The notes beneath the pieces were generated by a model, which worked only from the letters and a program-made list of their open reading frames with translations, was not told where the DNA came from and did no database searches. From Gaeumannomyces sp. JS-464 (lineage: Eukaryota; Ascomycota; Sordariomycetes; Magnaporthales; Magnaporthaceae): a stretch of 64,000 nucleotides of DNA. The translations under genes and the position numbers were made by a program. The stretch spans positions 372,001-436,000 of the forward strand of contig NGZR01000009.1 in the NCBI GenBank assembly GCA_002197995.1, given 5' to 3'. Each line of letters begins with the position of its first letter. Position 1 is the stretch's first letter. Shown here in pieces: positions 10,876 to 23,629 of this stretch.

Positions 10876-11994
10876 GCCTACCCTACCGGGCTTATCTGCT
10901 CTGTTCCTAGGGCCACAGAGCGCTTTGCTCTGCCACTCTGCTGGCAGAGCTACCAGGGCCCGCCTTACCTAAGCTCGTGCTGTCACGTGCTAAAGGCGGA
11001 GCGCTTGTGCGGCGACTCTCGGCTGCGGCTTCGACTAGGAAAGCAACGGTTTGTCGAGAGAGTCGAAACGACGCTCGACTTGACCCCTGAATTCCTCAAC
11101 TTCGCTCCTCAATTCTCGCAGTTCGCCCCGAGTAGCGCAGTTTCGGTGTTGAACGGCGGCCATGCTGTTTGCGATGGACGTTGCCAGGTTGAGTTGCTGA
11201 AGCATGCCTGAGTGGATCCATGCGATCGCTGACGGGAGTAGCGGGTTTTATCGATAGCGGCGGAGATGATGACTCAAGGTGCACCCTGATGGTTGGTCTG
11301 ATTATATCCGTGCGCCAGACGGTAGAACTATCCGCAACCTAAGTTGTGTTCGTTCAAAAAGCAGGAAAAGTAACCTGCAGAAGAATGGAACAGGAAAGGA
11401 TATAAGAGTTAGAAAAAAAATACACCTAGGAGATGGGAAAGGATGCAGGGAACAAGAATGAGGACAGGCAATGAGGGCAGGCGCCGTGAACGGCCATCGC
11501 CGAGTTCAATTGTTTGTTGGCTCTCGATTGGTCAGGCAGTCACCGCCTTGTTGCATAACGCACGGCCTCCCGCAGAGCTTTGTGCATGTTGTGTCAAGCC
11601 CGTTTTCGGTGGAACCGAGGCCCCACCTCGCCTGGCCAGCAGCGCAGCAGGCGCCCCAATCGCAACACGCGTGCATGCCCGTCCCTTTGTCAACCGCAAA
11701 CGCGACTTTTGACGTTTGCGCCAGCCTCTGCCTGCGCTTGCGCCCATCCGTCGATGCCCCCTTTGGCTTGCATAACCACATTCTCCTCCTCTCTCAACAC
11801 AATCTGGAGATTCCCCTCTCCATCTTTTATTCTTTTTTCAACTCGTTTCCAATCGAGAATCACAAGCCAAACGCAAAAAGCGGCGACAGATAACAAGCGA
11901 AAAACGGGACGAAACCTAAACCCAAACACCGACGCAAATCAGAAAAAACGACAGGCCGTTCATCCACCCGAAAAGAAAAGGTCATTCCGCCAGA
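10876..11994. other. Boundary and upstream region of the THO1-like gene
   Basis: Balanced base composition with no conserved frame. Two short hairpins lie next to the LTR end (CAGAGC/GCTCTG near 10,916-10,932 and CTCTGC/GCAGAG near 10,938-10,951). CT-rich tracts at about 11,780-11,830 precede the gene at 11,995 and fit a fungal pyrimidine-rich promoter or 5' leader. No TATA box stands out. Confidence 0.4.
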
Positions 11995-13222
11995 ATGGCA
12001 GCCTCAGAGTATGCGTCGATGAAGGTGCCCGAGCTGAAGAAGCTCCTGGGCGAGCGCGGCCTGGTGCAGAGTGGCAACAAGGCCGATCTCATCGCGCGCC
12101 TGCAGGAGAACGACAGCGCCAAGCAGACCACCAAACCCGCCGCCGCAGAAGGTAATGCCAGCCGATCGCTTGCCTCTTGAATATTTATTTTGTCGCTTGC
12201 CGATTTTCCCATCTCGATCCCTCGCCCTTTTGTCCTTTCTCATCCGACTTTTGCGCGACACCGGATCGCGCAGAACTGCTGCCTCCTCCCTCCCATCGCT
12301 CGTCTCGGCGCACCTTTCTCCTCTATCGACGACGCGACGATCCCTCCATGTTCCGCATCGATCCCCTTGCCGTTCTTCTGGTCCAAATTTCTGACTCTCG
12401 AAACCTATTTTCTCCCTGACCAGCCGACGACGTGATCAACTGGGACGACGAGGACGACGCCAACACGGCTTCCGCAAAGCCCAAGGACGCTGGGGCCGAC
12501 GCTGCCGCTGCCGCCGCCCCTGCCGCTGCAGCACCGGCCCCGCCGCTCCCAAGTCTCCCGCCAAGCCTGCTGCTGCCGCTGCCGTCGCACCGGCCGCAGA
12601 TCCCCAGCTGCTGCTCCTGCTGCCGCCGCTACTGCCCCGGCCGTAGAGGCTGACCCCAAGCCCACCTCAACAGACGCTGCCGCCGCCGCACCGGCCGCCA
12701 GCGAGCCGGCCAAGGAGGAGGCGCCCAAGGAGGTCCTGAGCCAGCACCTGCCCCCACCTCGGTCGAAGCGAGGCGGCCAAGCGCGCAGCCCGCGCCAAGC
12801 GCTTCGGCCTTGACGCCGCTCCTGCCCCTACCGCCGCCGAGTCGGAGAAGGAGAAGACGGAAGAGGAGAGGAAGGCGGAGCGCGCGCGCCGCTTCGGCGC
12901 CGCTGCGGACAACGCGGCGCCCGACGCCAGCAAGCTCGACTCGGCCCTGCCGGACCGCCCGCTCAAGCGCGGCCGCGGCCGCGCCGAGGACGGCGAGCGC
13001 GAGGGCGGCGGCCAGCAGGGCGGGCGCGGGAGGAACAAGCGCCACCAGGGCGGTGGCGGCGGCGGTGGTGGCAGCCGCAGGAGTGAGCGTAGGGGAGGCG
13101 GTGGTGGTGGTGACAGGCGCGGCGGCAATGAGCGCCGGAATGGTGGCGGCGGTGGTGGGTTGGACTCCGAGGAGAGGCGCAAGGCTGAGGCGAGGGCGAA
13201 GCGGTTCGGCGCTGCTAACTAA
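11995..13222 (+). CDS. THO1: SAP-domain RNA-export protein, Tho1/SARNP-like
   Basis: Tho1/SARNP proteins bind nucleic acid in the nucleus and help assemble export-competent mRNP with the THO/TREX machinery (family knowledge). Exon 1 (11,995-12,151) begins at ATG and encodes a SAP motif at residues ~9-41 (KVPELKKLLGERGLV, then NKADLIARLQ). An intron spans 12,152-12,423 (GTAATG...CAG). Exon 2 opens with DDVINWDDEDD, as in Tho1, then an Ala/Pro-rich stretch. It ends with two RRFG/KRFG motifs separated by an RGG/Gly-rich basic region (about 12,960-13,180), and stops at the TAA 13,220-13,222. Reading exon 2 needs four single-base frame changes, all as if one base were missing: near 12,540, 12,602, 12,734 and 12,770. 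With them the protein would be about 319 aa. I consider them sequence errors in GC-rich DNA, not true inactivation. Family call is firm; fine structure is not. Confidence 0.8.
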
Positions 13223-13789
13223 GCGATGGTTTGTTGTCTCTTCTCTTTTTCCTGCTCCAAGATCATGCTTATCTCGTTATTCTTTTGTAACTCTTGTCGT
13301 CACCTCCGGCCCTTTCTTCCACAGGCAAGGACTACATCTAGGTCCTGTCTACTTTCTTCACTTGTGGTTGTTTGGCCTGGGAAATCGGCTCCTAATAGGG
13401 GGAGGTGCGGCCGATACTCCCTTTTACTGTAAAACACGGAAAACGGGCGTCTTTTTTGCTGCTGGTTGCTATGATATCGTCCTCAATCTACGCTAGCGGA
13501 AACAGAATCAATATTCTCATGAGATACAAGTTCAGGATCTGATCTTTGGACGAGGTGGCCAGGCATGGTGGGCGTTGGAATGACGGCAGACGGCGCCGGG
13601 TGGGATGGAACTAAATAAATATATCATTGCGTTAGCGACGCCACAGCAAAGGGCACACGGAGACAATACCAATATAGCTGATAATATCTTCTGTGATGTG
13701 AAGGATGCCGGCGTGACGGGCTGCGATCCCGCGTCGCCAATCTAGCACTCTTTACACACCGCACAACCCTGGGCTCTCAGGAGACAGAC

Positions 13790-14641
13790 ATGACTCTCCT
13801 CCAAAGCATTATATTCTTGTTCGTCTTCGCCTATCAGTGTCCGCGGACGCCTGCCTCCCTGGGTGGCTGGTTGGTTTTACCCTCGGCTGTCCCGGATGGA
13901 TGTCGCCCGTCGACAAGTCTACTGGACGCTTGTCACTATAACGGCCCGTTTCCACAGTCGGGGGGTTTCGAGGTAGGAAAGCCCAGTCAATACAGCAACG
14001 GCGACCAGCCAGCAGAATCTTTCGTGCTACTTCGACGTCTACCCATTCAGGTTCAGGATAGACAACACCACCTTACAGTTCGATTCACGGTTTCTCACCC
14101 AAGGACCTACGCGAGTCGACAACAAAAAATGATTGTATCTTATTGGGGACAGGGGAGGCCCGGGTATCAAGCGAGTACTTGGGACAAGGACCACCTTTGC
14201 TGTGTTGAGAAACACTTGAGCGCGGATACACACGTGCTCGTTGTGAGGTGTGGTCTGGGGCCCCAATATCGGCGCCAGGTTATCACAACGAAACTGGTAA
14301 CAACAATATCTGCCGGCTGTGAGACCGGGTTTACCTTTTTGGGACGCGGTAGTCAGCCAGGGACATCTGCCTGTCGACACATCTTTTTTCCCCTGCCGCC
14401 AGATTCGCCCCATGGGCGACCGGTTTCAGCTTCTCGTCAAGGACTCTGCCAAATGGCCTCTTTCGCCGACGCGGTACTTCACCTAGGATGGTCGTGGGAC
14501 CGCCGAGCAAGGGACACCGTGATCGAGCGACATGTTAAGCCACACGCTCATGTTATGCCCTTATCGGCTATATCACGTCTCGGGTTCAGCCAGCCCAGCA
14601 TGAAAGGGGTGAAGCCATTTGTCATCACGAAGGCCAAGTGA
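13790..14641 (+). CDS. Orphan ORF, 283 codons, doubtful
   Basis: The longest ATG-started frame of the gene-poor stretch. It begins with a hydrophobic segment (LLQSIIFLFVFAYQ) that could pass as a signal anchor and has scattered Cys. The rest resembles no family I know. Third-codon positions show no GC preference, unlike the confident genes nearby. It may be a chance frame. I list it only because it is the best candidate in the stretch. Confidence 0.12.
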   Translation: MTLLQSIIFLFVFAYQCPRTPASLGGWLVLPSAVPDGCRPSTSLLDACHYNGPFPQSGGFEVGKPSQYSNGDQPAESFVLLRRLPIQVQDRQHHLTVRFTVSHPRTYASRQQKMIVSYWGQGRPGYQASTWDKDHLCCVEKHLSADTHVLVVRCGLGPQYRRQVITTKLVTTISAGCETGFTFLGRGSQPGTSACRHIFFPLPPDSPHGRPVSASRQGLCQMASFADAVLHLGWSWDRRARDTVIERHVKPHAHVMPLSAISRLGFSQPSMKGVKPFVITKAK

Positions 14642-17600
14642 GCGCGGGCACAGACGAGCTGAACAGAGCTGGTGTGCGAGGTACCACACCGGGCGAATCA
14701 AACATGCAGCCAAAACTTCACTTTCGGAACAGGCGATATATGGACCAGTCGGCATGGGCACCAAGCACCCTCTTGCCAACCCGGCCAATGAGGTCGAGGT
14801 AGGTAATCCTTTCCCTCCCTTCCCCCAGATTTCAAAAGCAACGGTATGGAGTATGAGACCATGCCGAGAAGTCGTGATAGGTCCTAGATTCTGTCAATAA
14901 AGATAATGACCACTTGAAGTGGCAGACGAGGAGCCACATTCAGGGGCCTTGATAGAGCAAAGTAGGGTGAAGGGAGAGGGTGTGTGACGCAGGATCATGA
15001 GGGCCACCCATAGTGGACAGCGAAAAACTCTCGCGAGCGAGTGGGCGTCATCTCACCGTTTCGAACAGCCAGCCCCTTGACAACATCGTCGACTGGTCTA
15101 GAGGAATTGTTGTCCTCCTGCAGTGGGAACCTGTGGGGTCGTCCCAAATGAGACCCCAATATTGGGAATGGCAGCGGCCAACGACCAAGGAGGGTTGCAC
15201 CGTTACCTTTCACCCTCTCGCCAAAAGTCCATCTTGAATGGAGCGCACTCTGGGGGTTGCAATGGAAACCGGGAGAACAAAGCTCCAAATCTCTCGCCAT
15301 AGCTTGGAAAGTCCTTGGCAGGCCCTGGGCGGCAGCCAGGGTGCGCGCTTCGAGCGCGAGGGGATAATACCTCGCACTCGCGAGACGGTCATGGGCTGGG
15401 ACGTAGTAAGCGCGCACCACAACAACCCCTGGAGCAAGGAGGGTGTGGGCGATGGCCGGTGAGCGGAGTAGCTACCAGATCCCACGATTCCCCCACACAG
15501 ATGGCAGCAGCAGTGGATGGCTGGGAAGAGAGAGGGGAGGCAGGCCGGACTCTTGGCCTGGCCGACGACGCGAAAAGGAAACGCGGGCCAACAGCGCAAC
15601 TTGGCAGGAATCGGACAGGATAAAGCGCAGGGTCGCCCGGACACCAATAGGCTGAGGGCGGCCGCGAACACCAGCTGGTAATCCTGTATTCCTCCGCAAG
15701 AAGGGAAAAGCAACAAGCCCGGTCGTCCCACGGGTCGGAGCATCGCGGACGAATGTTTGGACAGTCGCTTCTCCCACCACCATCATCCACCCAATAACAC
15801 AAAACCCGCGGGCCAATAGGACGAGAGGTCATAAAAGGGGGAGGATCAAAGGAGTGGACGATCGGATTGGGAAAGCCGAAGCAGGCGGGTGGAGGAGGGG
15901 GCGTGGGAGCAAAAGGGTTGGACGGGACCGATAGTGAACCAACTTTGCTCAGCCTACGGTCCTCCTTTCTGGCGCGACCAACGGACGCTTGACGAAAGGG
16001 TCGCTCGGTGGGGGATATATCACCGCGAGTATTATATGAGGGGTGCCGGGCGCCATGGACAGGCCCAGACGTCTGGAGGTAAGACGGGTAGGTTAAAGAG
16101 GCACAGACAGTGGCGGGAAGTAAGAAGAAAAAGGGGACTAGGGGAGGATATGGGTGTGGGCGTGCGGGTCGAAGCAGGGAACACGAGATGATCAGAGCTC
16201 CCTCCGCGTCTCTTCCTGGCTCCTTTAGCGTGAGACTCCATAAGCCGTTGTGCCTTTTTTGGGCCTGGTCGAGGCCGCTCCGGGCTGGTGATTCGTCCAA
16301 GCCTTCCAGCCGCGCACTAGGCGGCGCTCCGCCGTCGTATGGAAGCGGACTTTTTCTTCACAATAAGGGAAAAGAGAGGGGCCAAGAACCAAAAGGAAAA
16401 TGTAGCATGTGTTCTCTTCTCCCCCGAGACGGTGACCAGTAAAAGGGGGAGATGGCAGTGATAGCGAACCACTAGCCTGAGAAAGGAAATCCTGACGCCC
16501 CTGTGGATAGCGCTGGGCGCTTGGCCAGCTGAAGACGCCTTCCCGGCTCTTCTGAGCCCTATGAGGCGGGCCATGAGGCCGTGGGAGAGGGAAAAAAGCA
16601 AGGGCGCCAGAGGGCTTCGATGACGTCTAGGGGAAAGCCAGATATCGATCGATCACCACGTTGAAGATGAGGGAGCGAACGGACTGGCGGGCATGTCTCT
16701 CCTTCTCGCCCCCGTCCGGCTGAGCTGCGGAGCACGCATGGCCGGCTGGCTGGCTGGCGTTTTCCTGCATACTAAGGCAGGAGAACCAAATGGTGGCTGG
16801 TTGGCAAGAAGGGAGTTGCAGATGCAGTCGGACGGGGTGTTTTCCAACATGATATCTGGCCGCATACTTACGGCCCTTAGGGATCCTAGTCCTGAGCCAA
16901 CCATGCCTGCGATATTCTTTCGAGCAAGGGGCCGTTTTGCGGCTAGGAGTTTTCCAGAGTAGCTCATGTGCCTCTGGCATCATCCGAACCTTAGACCCAG
17001 CTCCATTGTTTTTGAGTTCCTGGAGCGCTAAGAGGGATGAGGAGAAGCGCGGTCAGGCCAGACGAGAGGCTGACTGAAAGGGCGCGTAGAGGGAGGGCGC
17101 TAATGTCGCAACCAACCCCCGATTCCTCAAGGAGAAAAAAAAGAAAAGTCGGTGGCTAAATCGAGAGGCGTCAAACCTAGGTAGCCATCACGGAAGACAA
17201 AGTGAAAGAGGCTAAGGCGGGCGGTGAGGCGTATTTTCCGCTCACCCCTCGGTCCTGACGCTCGATGGAACGCGTTGTGGCAAGAAGGATTCTCACTTGC
17301 GGTCAAGCGGTACAAGTTGCGGTGTACAAAATAGAAGGCGAAATAGAAGCTCCGAGGAAGGAACCCGTCCGAAGGATGGATGGGCAAAAAGGACGCAGAA
17401 AAAAGGATCGGATGAAAGAGACGTATGTTACCAGCAAATCGCTATTGTGCGCTTTCCGACAAGGTGTCGTTGAACCTTTTTTTTTTTTTTTCCCTGGCCG
17501 CCGCAGTCACGTTACTTGTATGGGCGACCGAGAGATCCCAGAGAGCGGCCGCTGAAGGGTGTCGGCCAATCGCAGCGCCCAGGACCCCTGCCTTCCGGAT

Positions 17601-18247
17601 GCGCCCCCTGGGACCGTGGGCAGGCATGGGCGGCTATCGAAGAACGATTGGGAGAAGCCGGGGCGGGGTGTGGACAAGGATGCTGTAGACGAAGGTCTGT
17701 GTCGTTCGCGAGCCTCGTGCTGTCCGTTGCTCGCCCAAACGTGCAGTTTGCAGCCACGCATGTACTCCTAGGGTGTTCACTCAGCTCTTCAAGGTACATG
17801 CTTCCATCGCCATTATCCCTTCCTTGTCGTACATTCAATATGCGCGCGATCGGGAGGCGAGGGGCTGGATGGCCGTTGGCGGTTTGCGATCAACAGCCAA
17901 AAACTGGGAATCGCTGAGGCCGCCTGCTGCGTTGTCCATCTTCTGCAGGCAGACAAGCACCACGCGTCTGCCCAAAAAAAAGTCAAGCCACAAGCACGGG
18001 GGTTTTCCTTTCCTTTTTTTCTTGCTCTTGCCCCGCACCTCGGTTGCCACGCTTGCCACGTCATGGCTGGTGCTGGGAATAGGCGGTCGGCGGGCGGCTG
18101 TGGCGAGGTGCAGCGCCCAAGTCCGGCGGCCGCCTAGCGACCCAGCAAGCGGGCCAGTGTAACTGGGATCATCAATCAATTCAATCCGCCCCAGCCACAA
18201 CCACGGCGCACGGGTCTTTGTTCGCCGGGCCCAAGGTGAGATGCAAT

Positions 18248-18270
18248 GCCTGCCTGCCTGCCTGCCTGCC
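18248..18270. repeat. (GCCT)n microsatellite
   Basis: Nearly six tandem GCCT units in gene-free DNA. Confidence 0.9.
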
Positions 18271-21200
18271 AACCTGCATCTTGCATGCATAGAGGTACCG
18301 TCCTGCGCAGAAGTTCTTAGGATCCGGGTCGGCCGAGAGGACCGACCAACGCCAACGGCCAGCCGATGGACAAGAATAGATCTGTAGTAGCATTCGCCCC
18401 TCAGCATCCAGAGTCGGGCTTGGCCAGAACACCTCCGTGACGACTCACACAGAAAGCCAGAAGCCCACAAAGAACAGAACACGAGTAGCTCCAGAGAGGA
18501 TGCATCCTTTCCGCCCCATTCTCCCCCGCTCAGCTGACCTGAACTGTATGTAACTTGCCGGACACACATCACAATCACTCCCACCTTCTTCCTGCGTAGG
18601 CGTGAGTACATGCGCGTGACGGCAATAGGGGTCAGGAAAAAAAAAGAAGAAAAAAGGGGTGTGAAGAATGGAGGTGGCCGAGTGGCACTGCCGGAATCTG
18701 ATGAGCCGACGTCAAGAGCCAATTGCTGGACCCGGCACGCTGCTCGCCCGAACCAGCCGGCCATGCTTTCTGTATCGCGAGATAGAGGTTCACCCATCCC
18801 GGAGGGCGATACTCCTTCTTGCCCTTACATCCTTCCTTCTGGCCCAACCTATCGGTCCCAGTGCGCTCTTCCACTCTGTATCATGCATGCATTTCACCCC
18901 CCATCGGCAAACCTGCCAAGTCCAATCGCTGGTTCTTCCCGTGTCTGCATGGGACCAAGGGGGTCCGGAAATGTCGAGTATCATATCATATTCCCAGGCG
19001 GGCGACTCATGGTGAGGAGGATAGGAAGGGACGGCATGCAGGTGGGGTTTGCGATATGCAAACCCAAATTGATTACGAGAGTGATTCTCTGGCAGATGAA
19101 GGTTTGCCGGGGACTGGGAGACGGATATTCACCTTCTCCTCAGCGTCCCGTTCCTGCGTCATAAAGTTTGTTTGGTTGTCAGTGGAGTGGTCCCGCCAGG
19201 GCGCTTCACCGAGTCTCAGCGGAAAGCCAGCCCTTGCCGGGAGTCGTCGACAGTCGGAAACAGCCAAATTGCAGATCCGCGGCCCATGCAGCTATCGCGC
19301 CCCGCGGGTCGTGCCCACTGGGATGGATGAGAGACATGCAGCGGCAGTCTCCTGCTGGGACGTTTGCGAAAGCCGGCCTGCGTCTGCGTGCGTCGTAACT
19401 GCTGCGGAGGATTGATGGTGGAGCGAACCACAAGTCGAGCTGCGGCCCACCCACACCTCGGTCCTGTCTTGGGTAAGATCTCCCAGCACCCAGCCAAACG
19501 AACCAGGCCGGGGTGAGATGAGAGCTCGGCCGAGGGAGATCTGTTTTTCTGATTGGCTCTAAATTCATGTATTTTGGCCAATCACATAAATCGGGCACGC
19601 CTCCTTTCTCGGCTGCCCCCTTGGTGGCACTTCGTGTAGCAAGCCATCCACTGCCATCATCTCCTGTCCCACAGCAGCGCTCCTTTTGCTCTCACTTCTG
19701 GACGCTCTTGGTGAGGACAGGGAAGGATGGGAAACGAGGCGTCGCTCCTGGCCGTCGCGCAATGTTTCTCGCCTCCCAAGAGTCAAATGTCCGACGGCTT
19801 ATGGCTCCTCCACAAGGCATTGGTTCCCGACGCCGTGGAAAGCAAGGTTGCTGGTAGCTAGCCGGATTTCACAGTTTCAGCCACGACGCTTTGAGAAATT
19901 TGCGAGAGGGAAGAAAAAAAACCGTCCGTTGATCCGCTGGTAGTTTCCTCGACAGCTGACTGCCCGAACAGACTGCCGCCCCGCGATGGAGAACACAAGA
20001 CTGTGGGCCTCGTGGAGGATCGGCATGGAGACCTGTCGCTCTCGCGTCCGTGACCCCTGTCCTAGTGACCCCCCACGAGCAAATCAACGGCAGTTTCCTC
20101 ACGGACTCTGATGGTGGTGGGCGCGGCTCAAAGTGAGGGGATCACTCGAGCAAGGGTGGCCTGTTGCGATTTCTCTCTCACAAGCAAGCACACCCCCTCG
20201 AGCCATCGGGATGTTCCCTCGGCGTGCCTCAGCGCTCAGTAAGCTAAGCTAAACCACAACGACGACACCCCATAGAAAGCCGGCGGATGAGAAGTTGCTA
20301 GCATGGCCTTGTTCTCCAAACGATGACGCCGTAAAACGCCGCGTTGAGATGGCGCTCCTGTGTGGCGTCCAAACAGAAGCTGAGGCTCCCAACCCCTCTC
20401 GTGCGGCCACATGCCCGCTTGGCCAGAATGGGGAAAGCTTCAAATCCGACCCGAGGACGGGAGAGCGCAAACATAAATCCTGCGTTTAACCAAGGCTGCG
20501 TGGCCTGTGCGCAATCTTTCAGGCTGCTCGCAACTTCAGTGGACGGAGGTTCAATTTCATATCTCGAATGGGTCCTCCCACCATGACGAACGCACCCATC
20601 ACCCATGTGCTGAAATCTGAGACATACAGAAACGAAAAAATGGGAAGGTGCAGTAGAGGCCTTCTGCAATTGCTGTTGGTTCGGAAGGAGACGCGAGACC
20701 GATCCGGTGTCTCTGAACTCGCGCGCTTCTTGGAACCGACATGCACGGTTTATGCAGCCGAGGGACTCCAGTTGGATTTAGTGCGGGCAGACACGCAGAG
20801 AAAACAGAAAAAGAAGAAATTGAAATGCTGTCAAGAAAAAAAATGTGGCTGTGAGCGGACATCAGAAGCTACTATCGGTTGCAAGCACCGACGGCGCACT
20901 GAGGGAAAGCGCGCCAACACCGAAAGTACCGAAGCGGCAGACCAAGGTGGAGCCCTCCAGCCAAGACCAGATGCAACCCACTTTTGGGTGACTGACTTTT
21001 TTGCCCCTCACCACTCGCTGCCCCGTTTCTCCTCGTTTGCAGGGCTCCCTCTCAACTGACTGTAACCCGCCTCGTCCGCCTGCCCAATGCCAGCTCAGCT
21101 CACCGTCTGTTCTCTCGGCTTGCGGTATTGCCGCTGCTGCGGATCGTCACCTTCCCTATCCACAACTGATTTTTTTTCTGCTTGCTTAACACATTTTCCC

Positions 21201-21579
21201 TGTCGTTAGGTGGCGGCGGAATGCCAAGACAACGGTAGGAAAAGAAAAATTGCTGACTTTCTCCACAAGGAGCTCGCAAATCATGGGCGCTGCCTGGGAG
21301 GCCGCGAACCCAGATACACATAATGAACCGACATGAACACTCTGCAGAGCCCAAACCGGTTGGGTCTTTTGTGACCCCAGGCAGCGGGCTGCGACAGGCT
21401 GCTACTTGACGGATACATTTCGCCTGGGATCATACTTTTCCAATGGCGTCGCTCAGGGGTGCGTCCCGTCCTCTAATAGGATGTCGTCCATATGCATCTC
21501 CCGGGGTGCCATTTTTCCTGGTCCCCTTTTTTCGCTGCCAGAGTACGAAGTACGAGGTACGTACCGGCTCCTCTTTGGG

Positions 21580-21634
21580 TTGGCTGGCTGCTGGCTGCTG
21601 GCTGCTGGCGTGCTGGCTTCTTGGCTTGCTGGCA
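21580..21634. repeat. CTGGCTG-type low-complexity repeat
   Basis: Imperfect runs of GGCTGCT and GGCTTGCT, next to a GTAC-rich palindromic patch at about 21,544-21,564. Confidence 0.7.
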
Positions 21635-23629
21635 GGCCTCACTCGCAAAAGAGGGCGCAGCTCTGCAGCGTGCACGCACGCCGTACACGCCTCTCCTGAT
21701 GATGCTATCTGGCCAAGGGGCGCCTTGGCCGCTGCAAGCCCTGCATCAGCAGATGAGCGACAGGCGTCAGTCTGCATCTCTCCTTTCCCTGCTGCACGCT
21801 GCCACCCAATTATTCATCTGCCACGGCATCCTGCTGGTCCCGCCTCAACGGCTCGCCCGGGCCACAGTTGATGCTGGCAGCAATCCACCAAACCCTCTTT
21901 GCTTGCTCTCCTCGAGTAGCAGCAGCTCGCCCGCCTGCCCCAACGTTTTGCCCGTGCTCGGGTGACTCAGCGAGTCTAGTGGCCGCCGTCGCTGGTGGAA
22001 CTCGGACTGTCTGATGTGCAAGCGAGCCGGCCAGCACATGTGGCCCTCTACCGCCGACCGAGTGCGTCCCTCCTTCTCACTCTCGGCACATGACCAGGTC
22101 GCACGGAAACAGGCCTCCTCTTCCTCCGGGGTTACGGCTTGCGTTTGCGCTGTGTGACGCGGGCAGGTACCTTGCCTCCCCGCTTTGCATGCTGGGGCTG
22201 TGAGGTACCTGTCCGGCCAGGCCAGCTTAGCGTCGAGGTCATGCTCAGGACGGCCCGCGTCCAGGCGCGCTCTTGCAAGGGTGTGCGCCACGCCCGTCGA
22301 AGAATTGGGAATGGTAGCAAGGGTGCGTTAACAGCTCAACCGGGAGCTGGGGCCCAGGACGGGGCTGCAAATCCAGTCCAAAGCGTGCGATCCACAACCC
22401 TGGACTGCCATCTTGCCCGTCCTTCACCCCACACACCCCGGCCCAGTGGACCGCCGCCCGCCGCCCGCTGCGTACTGCCCTGGGCTCGCTGATAGAGATA
22501 CGCCTCGCCGCCTGCGCGCACCTCGGCCGTGTGCACCGGCGTCGCTCTCGCCGTTGCTAGGCTCTGTGTGGGTGATGGCTGCTGCAGGTGGTTCGGCCGC
22601 CAAAGTACATGTCTGGTTGATCTAAACGTATGTACATTTTTTTTCTCCTCTATTTTGGTCGACTCCTGTGATCTCCCCTCTCCCCCATTTACTTTCCCTC
22701 TACTTGTCTCCCCTCCCACCACCACACCATCCTGTCAACGGGGACCTGCCTTGAACCCTTTCTCCGCCCTGCAACGTGTCTCCTCCTAAACTGCCGCCCC
22801 CTTCCTTTTTCTGCTGTCCTCCCCGTAATTCTTTTTTTGCGCTTCTCCACAGCCAGATAGCCGTTCGGGTTTATGGCGGCAAGGCCTACATGCTTAAACG
22901 CCCGCAGCCTGAGTCCACACCACCCAAGGCCAGCATCCCCACCACCCCTCAGGTCTAGCCCGCTGCACTTACACGCCAGCCGCGCAAACGACTTATTAGT
23001 GGCCCCCCTCTTCAACAGTCGAGGTTGCGCGGAAAAGCTGCCACATCCTTGGGCTGCCCACACACCTACGGCTAGCATACCACCCACCCATATCCCCATC
23101 CCCTGTCGACTTTCCATCGGCCGGCCTTATCGTCCAGGGAATCTCCCCTTCCCGAATTTCGGCGCCTGATTTCATCTTCCTTTAAGCTTTTGATATCCCA
23201 CATTCCGAATTTTTTTTTTTTTCTCTTCGTCTGGCTCCTCCTCGCGCCGCGCTCTCGGCTGGACCTCCCGGGACCCCTTGCCTGCTGGACACGGGGTAGC
23301 ACAGCAGGGCTTTTGGTGGTTAATTCTTACTTAATTCCTTCTGCCATCAGCATTGCAGGGCCTGCCGAGGCCTGGAAGCACACATACGACCGAGGCTACA
23401 GGCGAGGAATCATAACACCGGTCAGCACCTAATCCTCAGCTGCCCTATGCACTGAAGCCTGCCGCACGACTCGAGGCATCCCAGCCGGCTCCCGGCGCGC
23501 GCGGCCTTCCCGATATAATATGCTGACACTGCCACATTAGCTGCAGACGCCCGGGAATGGAGCTATAATCGGTCGTGTTACTATGACTTTGCGTTTACCA
23601 TCACATCCACCCACCACCACACTTTAGAG

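Larger units (their letters stand above)
13223..23629. other. 10.4-kb stretch with no recognisable gene
   Basis: Base composition is balanced, not RIP-like, yet no frame shows a conserved domain, and the open frames on both strands are mutually overlapping and lack codon bias. Only simple repeats stand out (18,248-18,270 and 21,580-21,634). The last 1-2 kb is CT-rich and may be promoter and 5' leader of the gene at 23,630. It could hide species-specific genes, long noncoding RNA, or a large regulatory region; sequence alone does not decide. Confidence 0.5.

Noticed and set aside
15389..16300. 303-codon minus-strand frame
   Set aside because: Low-complexity Pro/Ser/Arg composition, many overlapping frames on the other strand, and no domain or codon preference.
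18668..18690. GGAGGTGGCCGAGTGGC, like the A box of a Ser/Leu tRNA
   Set aside because: No B box or acceptor pairing at the right distance.
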